A stretch of 64,000 nucleotides of DNA, from the NCBI GenBank assembly GCA_044223665.1, contig JBGALT010000022.1, forward strand, positions 5,804 to 69,803. The letters run 5' to 3'. Position numbers and translations under genes: made by a program. This stretch comes from JBBSAT01 sp044223665 (GTDB lineage Bacteria > Myxococcota_A > Polyangia > Polyangiales > Sandaracinaceae). Below the pieces are notes generated by a model. That model searched no databases and was not told the origin of the DNA. It was given only the letters and a program-made list of their open reading frames with translations. Below, one piece after another: positions 15,827 through 25,088 of the stretch (the first letter of the stretch is position 1; the number at the start of each line of letters is the position of its first letter).

Positions 15827-18800
15827 TCACCGACGACGACGAGCCAGCGCGGCCACGAGGCCGAGCGCGAGCACGATGGCGGAGGTACCGTCGCGACGTC
15901 CCGCGACGGAGCAGCAGCCTCCACCGCCGCCCGGGCCGGGGCCGCCACCGCCATCACGCACGCCGGCGTCGATCGTGACGCCGGTGTCCGCGATCGTGCC
16001 GACGCACACCGCGTCCATGCAGGTCTGACCGGGCGGGCACATCACACCGCTGCACGGGTCCGGCAGGCACGCCTCGTTCACGCAGATCTGTCCGACCAAG
16101 CACGCGTCGCACGGGTCGGCCCGAACCACCACGCCGTCGGAGAGCGCCTCGCTCGAGCTGCCCATCGGCCCGATCGCCCGCACGGCGAAGAGGTAACGAC
16201 GGCCCGAGAGGAGCGGTAGCCCGCTGGGGTCGGCGCTGGTCGCCGTACCCACGTTCACGAACGGGCCGGCGGTGACGAAGCTGCCTTCGGGCGTGAGCAC
16301 CGCGTACTCGTAGGCGGTCGCGCCGTCGACGGACGCCCAGTTCGCGTGCAGCGTGTCCGCCGTGATGAAGTCGTCGACGTCTTCGGCAGCCGTGAGCGCC
16401 GCGCCCATGCCGTCGTTCTCGTAGACGAAGGTGGGGCGTGGGATGACCTCGCGATCGATGCCGTAGAGGAACCCGTCGGCGGCCGTCACGACGATCTCGT
16501 CCTCGCCGTCTCCGTCGGTGTCCGCCAGGACCGCCTCGCCCACCGGGTAGCGCAGGTCGAGGGCCCACTCGATGCGCATGCCGCAAGGGTCGATCGCGTA
16601 GAGATACCCGTCGGTCGACGGGACGAGCACGCCTGGCCGTCCCGAGCCCGTGAGGTTCGTCGAGACGGTCAGCTCGCCGAGCTGGCCCGGCCCGTCGGGC
16701 GCGGTCGTGGGCGGCTCGTAGCTCGCACCGGCGCGCAGCGCGATGTCGCCCACGATCTCGCCGGTCGAGACGCGGTAGGCGCTGAGCCGGGGCGAGGCGT
16801 TGTGGCCGGTGACGAACACCGCGCCGATCGTCGGGCACGTCGCGACCACGCCGTCGACACGGGTGTGGAGCGTGCCGGCGCTGCGCCAGCGCTCGCTGAG
16901 GTCGAGCTCGAACGAGCGCACGTCGTAGACGGTGCCAGCCGCCATGATCTCGGGCGCCGGATCGGCGTCGAGGTTCGCGACGAGGCCGTAGTTCGGATAG
17001 CCGGCATCCACGCTCGCCCCCGCGGTGCCGTCCTGACCGTCGACCCACCAGAGCAGGTTCCGTGGCGCGGCGAGCACGTCGAGCACGCCGTCGCCCTCGC
17101 GATCGGCGAGCGAGCCGTGCCCGAGGCCGGAGCCGGCCACGAGCGTCTCGAAGTCGGCCGGCCACAGAGGCGCGCCGCTGCGCCCGTCGAGCGCGTTGAT
17201 GCGCACGGTTCCGACCGTCGTCGTGTAGAGCGAGAACACCACGTCGGGGGTCCCGTCGCCACTCACGTCGCCGGGCATCAGGTCGTTGGTCGGGACGATC
17301 GCGCTCGTACCGAGCGTCCGGCTCCAGAGCGGCGCCGCGTCGACCGCGCGGATCGCGCGGAGCACGGCGCTCGGGTCGCTCGTCCAGTGCACGATCTCCG
17401 GCGGCGCCGTGCCGTCGAGCTCCACGATCGCGGCGTGACCGCTGGCCACCTCCCAGTCCACGTCGGGCGGCTGGACCAGCGTCGCATCCCGCGGCGAGAG
17501 GCGCTGCAGCACGCCGCGGCTGGTACGGACCAAGAGCTCGTCCCCGGCCATCCCGTCGAGGTCGGCCGCGAGCGGCGCGGGGCGAATCCCGTTCGGGCCG
17601 CTGTAGAAGCCGCCGATACGCAGACCGCGCGAGGCGAACTCGCCGGTCGTCTGCGCGTTCGTCGGGTGGAGCGCGCCGTCGAGGATCCAGAGGTAGCCGT
17701 CCGAGCGAGCGAGCAGCAGCTGGGCATACGTGCGGGTGACCGGTGCCGAGGCCCGCGCCATCAGGACCGTGATGCCGCCCTCGAGAGGCAGGCTCGCGAC
17801 CACCGTCGGCGGGTCGGTGGCTGCCGAGAGCGCCACGAGCGCTGGCGTCGCCGCGGCGTAGGAGACGCCGACGAGCTCGCGGCCGCCCATGCGATCGACG
17901 TCGAGCGTGAGCGGCTCGAGGACCATCGACGAGGCATGCGTCGCGTCGCGTGCGCGAGCGGTGAGCGGCTGGATGCCCGGCGCCACGAACACCGTCGTCA
18001 GCGTGCCCGCCGCGAACCGGTAGACGCCGATCCCGGCGTCGCGATCGCCCGAGAGGAGCTCGCTCCGGCCGTCGGCGTCGAGATCGACGAGCCCGACGAA
18101 GGGGCCGCGGCTGACCTGGGCGAGCTCGGAGCCCGTGAGCGCATCGAGCACGAACGTCGTCCACGACGCGCCGGCGCCGGTGAAGAAGCTGGTGGCGATC
18201 TCGAGCCGCCCGTCGCCGTCGAGATCGGCGAGGCCTCCCGTGCCGTAGCCGTGGGCATCGCCCGCGAGATCGACGACCGAGCGCTGCCAGAGGATCTCGT
18301 GGCGGCTCGTCGCCTCGTTCCAGTCGAGCACCAAGACGCGGCGCGAGTTGATCGACGGGTCGTAGGAGTTGTTCGTGTACGCGACGACCTCCATCGCGGG
18401 GTCGGCGTCGAGGTTGGCGAACTGGAGCGGTGCGCTGCCGTAGGGGAGCGAGCCGAGGTCCGCGCTCGTCGAGCGCAGCATTCCGTCGACGCCCGAGTAG
18501 ACGTAGAAGAAGTGGTTGCCCTCGATCAGCACGTCGAGCTGCCCGTCACCGTCGACGTCGACGAGCGAGTCCTGACCTCCGCAGACGTAGTCGCGGCGAC
18601 CGCGCTCCAGCTGGAAGAGGCGGGTCGGCGAGGAGAGGCTCGCGCCGAACGAGTAGGCGACGGCGACGTCCCCGAGCGAGCCGGTGGAGCCGCAGGCGTT
18701 GTCGGCCACGTAGAGATCGGGGTGGCCGTCGCCATCGAGATCGGCCAGGCGCACGGCCCCGGTCACCCCGATCTCGCCGACCGGGCTCGACCACACCCGG

Positions 18801-19207
18801 GCGCCCGTGGCTGCGTCGAGCACGTGGACGCGCCCACCCGCGGCGCTCACGACGATCTCGTCGCCGCCGGCGCCGTCGAGGTCGGCGATGGCGTCGAGCC
18901 GGAAGACGTCGAGCGCGCCCGTCTCCCACACCACGACGTCGTCCTGGGTCTTGGCGACCACGGCGCCGCCGACCACCATCACGATCTCGCGCGCGCCGTC
19001 GGCGTCCACGTCGTAGGTGTCGAGCTGCAGGGCGCCGAGCGCGCCGCCGAGGTAGTGGCGGAACACGATCGCGGGCGCGTCGACGCGCGAGGTCGAGCTG
19101 CCGGTGGCCGAGCGTCCGACGTCGTGCCGCTGCATCGGCCAGTCGGCGTGAGCGGGAGAAGCGAACGAGAGCGCGAGGACCACGAGCCACGGGCTGCGAA
19201 GCGACAT
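15827..19207 (-). CDS. Secreted FG-GAP/VCBS-repeat protein with MYXO-CTERM-like tail
   Basis: A 1126-residue exported protein. It has a signal peptide (about 1-22, ending A-H-A-D), then many calcium-binding-like FG-GAP/VCBS blades with D-x-D-G-D-G-x-x-D motifs (D-L-D-G-D-G-H-P-D-L, D-V-D-G-D-G-Q-L-D-V, D-L-D-G-D-G-R-L-E-I, D-V-S-G-D-G-T-P-D-V), a fibronectin-III-like segment near 935-1035, a Cys-rich stretch (about 1040-1085) and a tail of Gly-rich linker, C-C, a hydrophobic segment and R-R-R-R, the MYXO-CTERM layout for surface sorting in Myxococcota. Start ATG 19207 is preferred because the signal peptide begins there; the frame runs 11 codons further. Function is likely surface binding or adhesion, otherwise unknown. 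The tail call is by pattern. Confidence 0.88.
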   Translation of the reverse strand: MSLRSPWLVVLALSFASPAHADWPMQRHDVGRSATGSSTSRVDAPAIVFRHYLGGALGALQLDTYDVDADGAREIVMVVGGAVVAKTQDDVVVWETGALDVFRLDAIADLDGAGGDEIVVSAAGGRVHVLDAATGARVWSSPVGEIGVTGAVRLADLDGDGHPDLYVADNACGSTGSLGDVAVAYSFGASLSSPTRLFQLERGRRDYVCGGQDSLVDVDGDGQLDVLIEGNHFFYVYSGVDGMLRSTSADLGSLPYGSAPLQFANLDADPAMEVVAYTNNSYDPSINSRRVLVLDWNEATSRHEILWQRSVVDLAGDAHGYGTGGLADLDGDGRLEIATSFFTGAGASWTTFVLDALTGSELAQVSRGPFVGLVDLDADGRSELLSGDRDAGIGVYRFAAGTLTTVFVAPGIQPLTARARDATHASSMVLEPLTLDVDRMGGRELVGVSYAAATPALVALSAATDPPTVVASLPLEGGITVLMARASAPVTRTYAQLLLARSDGYLWILDGALHPTNAQTTGEFASRGLRIGGFYSGPNGIRPAPLAADLDGMAGDELLVRTSRGVLQRLSPRDATLVQPPDVDWEVASGHAAIVELDGTAPPEIVHWTSDPSAVLRAIRAVDAAPLWSRTLGTSAIVPTNDLMPGDVSGDGTPDVVFSLYTTTVGTVRINALDGRSGAPLWPADFETLVAGSGLGHGSLADREGDGVLDVLAAPRNLLWWVDGQDGTAGASVDAGYPNYGLVANLDADPAPEIMAAGTVYDVRSFELDLSERWRSAGTLHTRVDGVVATCPTIGAVFVTGHNASPRLSAYRVSTGEIVGDIALRAGASYEPPTTAPDGPGQLGELTVSTNLTGSGRPGVLVPSTDGYLYAIDPCGMRIEWALDLRYPVGEAVLADTDGDGEDEIVVTAADGFLYGIDREVIPRPTFVYENDGMGAALTAAEDVDDFITADTLHANWASVDGATAYEYAVLTPEGSFVTAGPFVNVGTATSADPSGLPLLSGRRYLFAVRAIGPMGSSSEALSDGVVVRADPCDACLVGQICVNEACLPDPCSGVMCPPGQTCMDAVCVGTIADTGVTIDAGVRDGGGGPGPGGGGGCCSVAGRRDGTSAIVLALGLVAALARRRR

Positions 19208-19324
19208 GCCCCATGCTCGCAGCGACGAGGCCTCGTGCACAACCGCGGGAGCGCGTGACCAAGGCGCGATCCGAAAAGGTCAATCTGCGCGCGGGTGCGG
19301 CGCCAACCCGGTTGGCCGTAGCCC

Positions 19325-20344
19325 GTGGGATCGGCCGCGATATCGGGTGGTGTCTTCCGGTTCCGCGCCGGGCGAGACGACCCCTGGCGTTTCGCCGAGG
19401 CCGTCGACTGCGCGCTCGCCTCGCTCCACACCGACTGCCCCTACTCTCGCCCGCTCGATGCGATCGCGCGCGCGCTCGATCCCGCGCGAGAGGCGGGCCT
19501 GGTGACGCAGGGCGCCGAGCTCGCGATCGTCGTCGTCACCGCGCAGGACGATTGCTCGACGGAGCACCCAGAGATCTTCGCCGACGATGCGATGCCCGGC
19601 GCGGCCGAGCCGCCACCCCTGCGCTGTCGCACGTTCGCCGATCGCCTGCGCGATCCCACGCAGCTCGCCGATGCGCTTCCCGTCGAGACGGCCTTCTTCG
19701 GGGTCGCTGCAGGCATCCCATCGAGCCTCGAGAGTGGAGCGCCCGAGGAGATCCTCGCGCATCTCGGCGATCAGGACGCGCTCGTGTGCGGCGGCCCGGG
19801 TCGAGTCGCGACCCCGGGAATTCGTCTCGTCCAGCTCGCTGGCGAGATGGGGCGGCGGGGAGCGCGCGTCGAGATCGTGCCGATCTGCGCGGCCGAGCGA
19901 GTCGCGTCGATGGACGTCGTGCGCGAGCTGCTCCCGGGGCGCGCGGGCCCAGCGCTCTGCCTTCCGCGTGCGCTGGCGCTCGACGCGTCGGAGCGCGTCG
20001 CCTGCCGTCTCGAGCTCGCGCTTCCGCCGCTCGGGTCCTCGACCGACATCGAGCGCTGCGAAGAGCTCGCCCCCGGGCTCCCGCCGACGCGGGTCGAGCC
20101 CGCGCGGGACCCTTTCGACGGAGGCGCCACCGCGCGCGAGGTCTGCCTCGTGCCGCAAGTCCCGGCGACGGAAGTCGCGGCGACCGAAACGCTGGGCTGG
20201 GGCTACCTGAGCGATCCGCGCTCGCAGGCCTGGCTGCCCGAGGACTGCGACCAAGGCGTTTCGCTCCTCGGGCCCTCCATACCTCTCGGCTCGCACATCG
20301 AGCTGCGCTGCGAGATCGAGAGGCCCGGGTGGGAGGAGCCCTGA
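19325..20344 (+). pseudogene. C-terminal part of a VWA-like myxobacterial secreted protein, N-terminus missing
   Basis: The 339-residue frame resembles the second half of myxobacterial exported VWA-like proteins: a segment F-A-E-A-V-D-C-A-L-A-S-L-H-T-D-C-P-Y-S-R-P-L-D-A-I-A, then a strand with L-A-I-V-V-V-T-A-Q-D-D-C-S, and a Cys-bearing tail. Full-length relatives carry a signal peptide and an earlier MIDAS (DxSxS) about 150 residues N-terminal to this point. Here only 117 bases separate it from the divergent FG-GAP gene, with no signal peptide, no upstream in-frame extension and only a weak GTG start. The body has no stop. Either a truncated remnant or a diverged short protein; truncation is preferred. 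Confidence 0.55.
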
Positions 20345-20453
20345 CGGCTCTGCGGCTCTCGACGACGTCGCGACCTCACCGTGAGCGCCGGCGACCCTGC
20401 GCGGGGGCGCATCGGAGCTCGAGATCCGGCGGTGCGCACGAAACAGTGGTGGC

Positions 20454-20706
20454 GTGTCCGAGGCTCCGCCGCTCGATCGACCCCGTGCGCAGCAACGCGC
20501 GCGCTGGGTCGAGCGCGGGCTGATGGGCCTCGTGGGCCTCGACGTGCTCGTCGCGGCGCTCCTCACATTCTCGTGGGCCGTGGCCACGATGGCGCCGACA
20601 CCGGGTCGGTCTCGGCGTGCTCGACTCGCTCGACGGCACCGTCGAGGCGCTCGACGTGCCGCGCCGTCTGGTGGGGGCGTCGGACCAGACGTTCACGCGG
20701 CGATGA
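20454..20706 (+). pseudogene. Small membrane protein gene with an apparent frameshift
   Basis: From GTG 20454 the frame reads like a real protein (M-S-E-A-P-P-L-D, then a hydrophobic segment L-M-G-L-V-G-L-D-V-L-V-A-A-L-L-T-F-S up to A-T-M-A-P-T-P-G). After about 20608 the same frame turns into Arg-rich text, while a different frame resumes sensible sequence (L-G-V-L-D-S-L-D-G-T-V-E-A-L-D-V-P-R-R-L) and stops at 20706. A single-base insertion near 20605-20612 would explain this. It may be a real mutation or an assembly error. Function unknown. Confidence 0.4.
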
Positions 20707-20709
20707 TCG

Positions 20710-23409
20710 TCACGGTCTGAGCTGCACCCAGGCGCCGGTGCCCCAGAGATCGATCTGGTCGGAGTTGCCCATCATCGGATCGAAGTAGCGCGAGTGCAGC
20801 GTGCGGATCACGGCGGGCTGCATGTCGACCGGGTCGTCGGCGAGAAGCCAGGGGCCGAACGGGGTGCCGCTGCCCGTGCCGCCCGGCGTGGTCGTGGTGC
20901 GCGTGCCGTGTCGGATGAGCCAGAGGCCCGTCGCGTCTTGCGTGACGACCCAGCTCGAGCAGTGGAGCGCGATCTGCTCGATGTTGCCGGTCTCCTGACC
21001 CTCGAAGCCGTCGGCCACCATGCCGGCGGGACAGCGCGCAGACCACGGGCCGGCACCTCCCGTCCAGCCGCCGCCCGTCGTCCCCATCTCGCACGAGCCG
21101 ACGAAGGGCGTCTCCGTGACGTCGATCGCGAACGTGTAAGGCGTCGTCGTCGTGATGCGGCGCAGGGTCACGAAGGAGCACGCGGCGCGCAGCTGTCGGA
21201 TCGAGCCGTCGGGGTTCACCGAGCCGCAGACGCCGTTGAGCACGCTGCTCCCCGAGCAGAGGAGGCTGTCGGCGGTGCCGGCCGGGCGCGTGATGTCGAC
21301 GAAGTGCGGGCTGGTCTGGGAGTCGGCGAGGATCTGGATGCGGCCCGGGCAGCCTTCGTCCACGGCGAGATCGCAGTCGTCGTCGAGCGCGTTGCACACC
21401 TCGAGCGGCGTGCGGTTGCAGCCGCCGCAGTTCAGCGGATCGCGCGTCGGGTCGACGCAGCGATCGAGGCAGTAGATGCGGTTGCCCGTGCACGTGGCCG
21501 TGAGCGCGCTGCTGTCGACGCGCGTGCTCTCGCCGGTGCGTACGCGGACGCGCGTCATCGGGAGCTCGCGCGTCGTGTCGGTGGTGCGGACCTCGACGTA
21601 GAACGGAGCCGTCTCGAGCTGGCTGACGGGGATCGCGCAGTGGCTCGCGACGTGATCGATCGCGTCGCGCACGGGCGCGGCGAACCCGGTGTCGCCGCCC
21701 ACGAAGCTCGCGAGGTCGGGCGTGCCGGTGACGGTGAGGTCCGAGACCGTGACGCCGTGACAGTCGAAGCTCTGCGCCCAGCGGACCATGGCCTCGAGCT
21801 CGTGGCGGAAGGGCCCGTCGAAGCGCGCGTGCGCGTCGGCGCTCAGCGGGTCGGTCAGTGGATCGGGGTAGTCGACCGCGAGCGCGCTCGGCGGATCGAG
21901 CTGCTCGGGCATCTCCCCCGAGACCGTCCAGGTGACGGGGGTCGTGAAGTCCCAAGTGCTCCCCATGCTCACGGAGGAGTCGTAGGTGCCCGTCGCGGTG
22001 CGCGTACCGGTCATCGTCGCGCCGCCGCTGGTCGCGGTGATGCTGGAGGGACCCGCGCTCGGCGGGTCGGCGGCCGGCGAGAGGGTGACGTACCAGGGCG
22101 AGCCGGCGATGTGCTCGGTCGTCGTCGTGTCGGGGCGCGCCGTCACGTCGCACGCGACGACCGGCGGGTCGCTGCAGTCGAGGTGATCGTCGAAGCGATG
22201 ACAGACGCGCTGGCCATCGCAGCGCGCTTCGATGACCGGGCGCGCGACGCAGTCGATGTACTGGCTCGCGAAGACCTGGAAGCTCCGCTCGTGCGGCGCG
22301 AGGTCGTGGAGCGGTGAGATGTCGGTGTAGTAGACGCGCGCGCCCACGTAGATCTCGGTGTCGCCGATCGCGGTGCAGACGAAGCGCGGCTCGAGGTCGG
22401 ACGGCGGTCGGACGTCGCGCGAGAAGCCCGCGGCGCCGACGGGATCGCCCGGCCCGAGCGAGGCCTCGCGCGCGACGGAGACGTAGTCCGAGAGCGCCGA
22501 GCCGTTGATGCGCGTCGACTGGAGGAAGGCCGGCAGGTTGTGGCCGAGGATGCGATCGGAGGGGTCGGTCGGGCCGCCGACGAGGTCGATCACCGTCGGA
22601 TGTCCCTGCGTCACGCCGGCCGAGAGCACGAAGTCGGAGAGCGCGCCCGTCTGGTCGAGAATGCGGCTGGGGTCTTCCGCGATCAATCGAGTCGTCGCGT
22701 GCCAGGGCTCGCCGACGAACTGCGTGCGTGAGCCCAGCTCTACCTCGACCGTGATGTTCTGCGTGGTGACGGTGTGAACGCTGAGGTGGCGGAGCGGATA
22801 GACGACGTCGGCGGCCGTCGCGTCGAAGTAAGACGTCTGCGCGGCGGCGACGTGCTCGACGACGCCGCCGGCATCCGGGACCGAGGCACCGTCGAGCGCG
22901 GGGTACTGCGCGGGGGGCCCCAGGGTGACGACGCCGACCGGCAGCGTCGGGACGATGACGTGCGCGTACGCGCTGTCGCGCGCGAAGACGAGGCCGTCCG
23001 GCTCGAGCGCGTACACGCCGGAGACGGGAGAGAGCGCCGCCAGCGCGGCGGGCACGTCGGCCGTGTCGAGGCGCGTGATGGAGATCGTCGTGTCGGCCGC
23101 GATGCCGTTCGGCGCGATCCAGATCTCGAAGAGACCGTCCTCGCTGACGACGACGCCACCCTCGGCCGCGACGATCCGCGTACCGCCCGCGCCCGCATCC
23201 GACGGGGTGCCCACGTCGGGCGTCGTCCCCACGTCGGGCATGCTGCCGACATCGGTGGTGCCGCCCGTGTCGCGCGGCGTGCCGACATCGCTCGCGCCGC
23301 TGTCGCCGGCCGACGCGGAGTCCGCGGGTGCATCACCGCCCCCGCCTCCGCAACCCGTGCCCGCGAGAACCAAGACGCCGATGAGAGCGACTGCGACTCG
23401 ACGATCCAT
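20710..23409 (-). CDS. Large MopE-motif lipoprotein, function unknown
   Basis: An 899-residue exported lipoprotein: basic start, hydrophobic signal and lipobox with Cys at about 20 (A-G-T-G-C), then a Gly run and an Asp/Gly/Thr-rich linker (about 25-75) with repeated D-V-G-T-x-x-D. The body has no recognised enzyme domain. Near the C-terminal third sits the myxobacterial MopE-type motif (C-N-A-L-D-D-D-C-D-L-A-V-D-E-G-C), preceded by a Cys-rich C-x-x-x-C-x-(8)-N-C-G-G-C block; in MopE such motifs bind copper, but here that is inference. The gene is divergent from 23768 and converges on the broken gene at 20454. ATG 23409 is set by the signal peptide. Confidence 0.8.
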   Translation of the reverse strand: MDRRVAVALIGVLVLAGTGCGGGGGDAPADSASAGDSGASDVGTPRDTGGTTDVGSMPDVGTTPDVGTPSDAGAGGTRIVAAEGGVVVSEDGLFEIWIAPNGIAADTTISITRLDTADVPAALAALSPVSGVYALEPDGLVFARDSAYAHVIVPTLPVGVVTLGPPAQYPALDGASVPDAGGVVEHVAAAQTSYFDATAADVVYPLRHLSVHTVTTQNITVEVELGSRTQFVGEPWHATTRLIAEDPSRILDQTGALSDFVLSAGVTQGHPTVIDLVGGPTDPSDRILGHNLPAFLQSTRINGSALSDYVSVAREASLGPGDPVGAAGFSRDVRPPSDLEPRFVCTAIGDTEIYVGARVYYTDISPLHDLAPHERSFQVFASQYIDCVARPVIEARCDGQRVCHRFDDHLDCSDPPVVACDVTARPDTTTTEHIAGSPWYVTLSPAADPPSAGPSSITATSGGATMTGTRTATGTYDSSVSMGSTWDFTTPVTWTVSGEMPEQLDPPSALAVDYPDPLTDPLSADAHARFDGPFRHELEAMVRWAQSFDCHGVTVSDLTVTGTPDLASFVGGDTGFAAPVRDAIDHVASHCAIPVSQLETAPFYVEVRTTDTTRELPMTRVRVRTGESTRVDSSALTATCTGNRIYCLDRCVDPTRDPLNCGGCNRTPLEVCNALDDDCDLAVDEGCPGRIQILADSQTSPHFVDITRPAGTADSLLCSGSSVLNGVCGSVNPDGSIRQLRAACSFVTLRRITTTTPYTFAIDVTETPFVGSCEMGTTGGGWTGGAGPWSARCPAGMVADGFEGQETGNIEQIALHCSSWVVTQDATGLWLIRHGTRTTTTPGGTGSGTPFGPWLLADDPVDMQPAVIRTLHSRYFDPMMGNSDQIDLWGTGAWVQLRP

Positions 23410-23767
23410 TGGTCCCTCCGATGCCCACCGCGTACGAAACGGACGCGCGCGCTCGGGCAGCCCCACGACGAGTGTACACGAGCGCCATCTGCGCGCGCGT
23501 CGCGCCAGATGACGCGACTGGCCGGGCTGGAGTCGCCTGCGCCCATATCGAGCCCGGCGATTCTCTTCCCGAAGCCACGCCGGCCGCATTCGACGACCGA
23601 CCGAGCCCCGACGCGAGGTCATCCCACGTCGCTGCGCGCCCGGCGAAGTTGTCGTGAAGCACTTTCGCGACCCCCGACGCCGGGAACCCTTCGGCGAACG
23701 GATCGACGGAGCGAGCGCGAACGCCTCGTCGTGGCGCTCGCTGCTCCGCGGGGTGTACGCTCCGAGC
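23410..23767. other. Divergent intergenic region
   Basis: No gene is supported here. It must hold the promoters of the two divergent lipoprotein genes, but no clear -35/-10 pair could be read. A GC-rich imperfect hairpin lies at about 23488-23513 (CATCTG against CAGATG). Confidence 0.5.
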
Positions 23768-24391
23768 ATGCGTATTCTTGTCTTCGTGCTCTCCGCCCTC
23801 GCCCTCACCCACCTCGGCTGCAGCAGCACGACCACGCCCGACACGCCGGACACCGGCACCACCGCGATGGACGCGGGCGGCGGTCGCACCGACACGGGCC
23901 CCGACGGATCGAGCGCGAACGACACCGGCGCGACGACGAGCGACACCGGGACGGCCGAGGACACCGGCACCACGCAGAGCGACGCGGCGACGGCCGACGA
24001 CGGTGGCGGAACGATCGACGACGCGGCCACCGCGGACGACGCCGCCACGCCCACCGACGGCGGCCAGGGCATCGCCGACTCCGGCCTCGCGAGCGACGCC
24101 GGCACCGATGGCGGCGCCGTGCGCACGGACTCCGGCCTCGGGGGACGCGACGCCGGAGACGACGCCAACGCGCCCGCGTGCGGTGGCGGCACGATCGGTG
24201 TTTGTGCGCGCGGCCTGTCCTGCGAGTGCTGCCCGGCCGGCGGCCCGCAGAACCGATGCGTGTGCTCGACGACGTGCATGAGCGACGCCGACTGCACCGA
24301 TCCGTCGCGCCCCGTCTGTCAGCAGCCCTCGCCGACGGTACCGGGCTTCTGCGCACCGCGGGCGCTCACCTGCTGCTGGCTCTGCGGCTGA
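23768..24391 (+). CDS. Lipoprotein with Asp/Thr/Ala-rich stalk and Cys-rich C-terminal domain
   Basis: A 207-residue lipoprotein. Signal and lipobox (L-T-H-L-G-C, Cys at about 18), then roughly 115 residues of low complexity built on D-T-G/D-A-A/D-D-G units, and a compact C-terminal region (about 140-207) with 12 or more cysteines (C-E-C-C, C-V-C-S-T-T-C, C-C-W-L-C-G). This is a common myxobacterial surface layout: anchor, flexible stalk, disulfide knob. No enzymatic motif. The ATG at 23768 is chosen because the signal peptide begins there; the frame is open 38 codons further up. Confidence 0.75.
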   Translation: MRILVFVLSALALTHLGCSSTTTPDTPDTGTTAMDAGGGRTDTGPDGSSANDTGATTSDTGTAEDTGTTQSDAATADDGGGTIDDAATADDAATPTDGGQGIADSGLASDAGTDGGAVRTDSGLGGRDAGDDANAPACGGGTIGVCARGLSCECCPAGGPQNRCVCSTTCMSDADCTDPSRPVCQQPSPTVPGFCAPRALTCCWLCG

Positions 24392-24538
24392 CGCGCGCTC
24401 CGGCCCGACGGCCGCCCAGAGCGTGCAGCGGGATGCGCCGCGCGCGCGCTTCCGTGTGCAGTGCGTTGCACGGGGCCGCCGCCGAGCCGCCGAATCCAGG
24501 TGGCGGACGGCGGCACGTTCCTCGCGACGGGGACGGGC

Positions 24539-25039
24539 ATGCGCACTCCCTCGCTCCTCACCGTCCTCGCCGCCTTCGTCCTCTGCTTCGGCGCGCTCGC
24601 CACGAGCCACGCGGCGGCCCAGCCGCGGGCGCCGCAGCTCTCGCTCGACGCCGGTGATCGTGCGCAGGAGCTCCGCGCCGAGCGCGAGGCGATCCCGCTC
24701 GATGCCCCGGCCGCCCTCACCCTGACGTCGGCCGTCCTCGCGCCGGCCGGCGTGATCAGCGGCATCGCGGTGCTCCTGCTCGACTACCATCTCTGCGTCA
24801 GCTCGTGCGACACGACCCGCACGCGCCGGCTCGACCCCCAGGTCCAGTCGATCCTCGGCGGAACCCTGATGGCGATCGGCGCCGCCGCGCTCGTGACGAC
24901 CGTCATCGGTGCCGTGTGGTGGGCGCACAACGACCACGCACGCCGCCGGCTCACGCGCGAGATCGACCGGCTCGAGCTCTCGCCCGATCTCCGCGTCGGC
25001 ACCGACGAGGCCTGGATCGGCGTGAGCGGCCGGTTCTGA
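24539..25039 (+). CDS. Exported membrane protein with two C-terminal helices, unknown
   Basis: A 166-residue protein with a signal peptide (about 1-26, ending S-H-A-A-A-Q), a polar region rich in Arg/Glu, and two transmembrane segments (about 62-80, A-P-A-G-V-I-S-G-I-A-V-L-L-L, and about 105-125, I-G-A-A-A-L-V-T-T-V-I-G-A-V-W-W). A Cys pair lies in the loop between them. Myxobacterial genomes hold many such small inner-membrane proteins with unknown roles. The next gene starts 49 bases later on the same strand and may be co-transcribed. Confidence 0.6.
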   Translation: MRTPSLLTVLAAFVLCFGALATSHAAAQPRAPQLSLDAGDRAQELRAEREAIPLDAPAALTLTSAVLAPAGVISGIAVLLLDYHLCVSSCDTTRTRRLDPQVQSILGGTLMAIGAAALVTTVIGAVWWAHNDHARRRLTREIDRLELSPDLRVGTDEAWIGVSGRF

Positions 25040-25088
25040 TCGGGCCAGTCGGAGCGCGCTCGTTCGGCATGCGGTACAAGTTGCGGGC

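Noticed and set aside
16346..19258. Long antisense frame (970 codons) opposite the FG-GAP gene
   Set aside because: High Arg/Asp/Val/Gly content with reversed-repeat patterns; explained by the GC-rich third positions of the real gene.
23488..23513. Hairpin in the divergent region
   Set aside because: Short, with a bulge, and expected by chance in GC-rich DNA.
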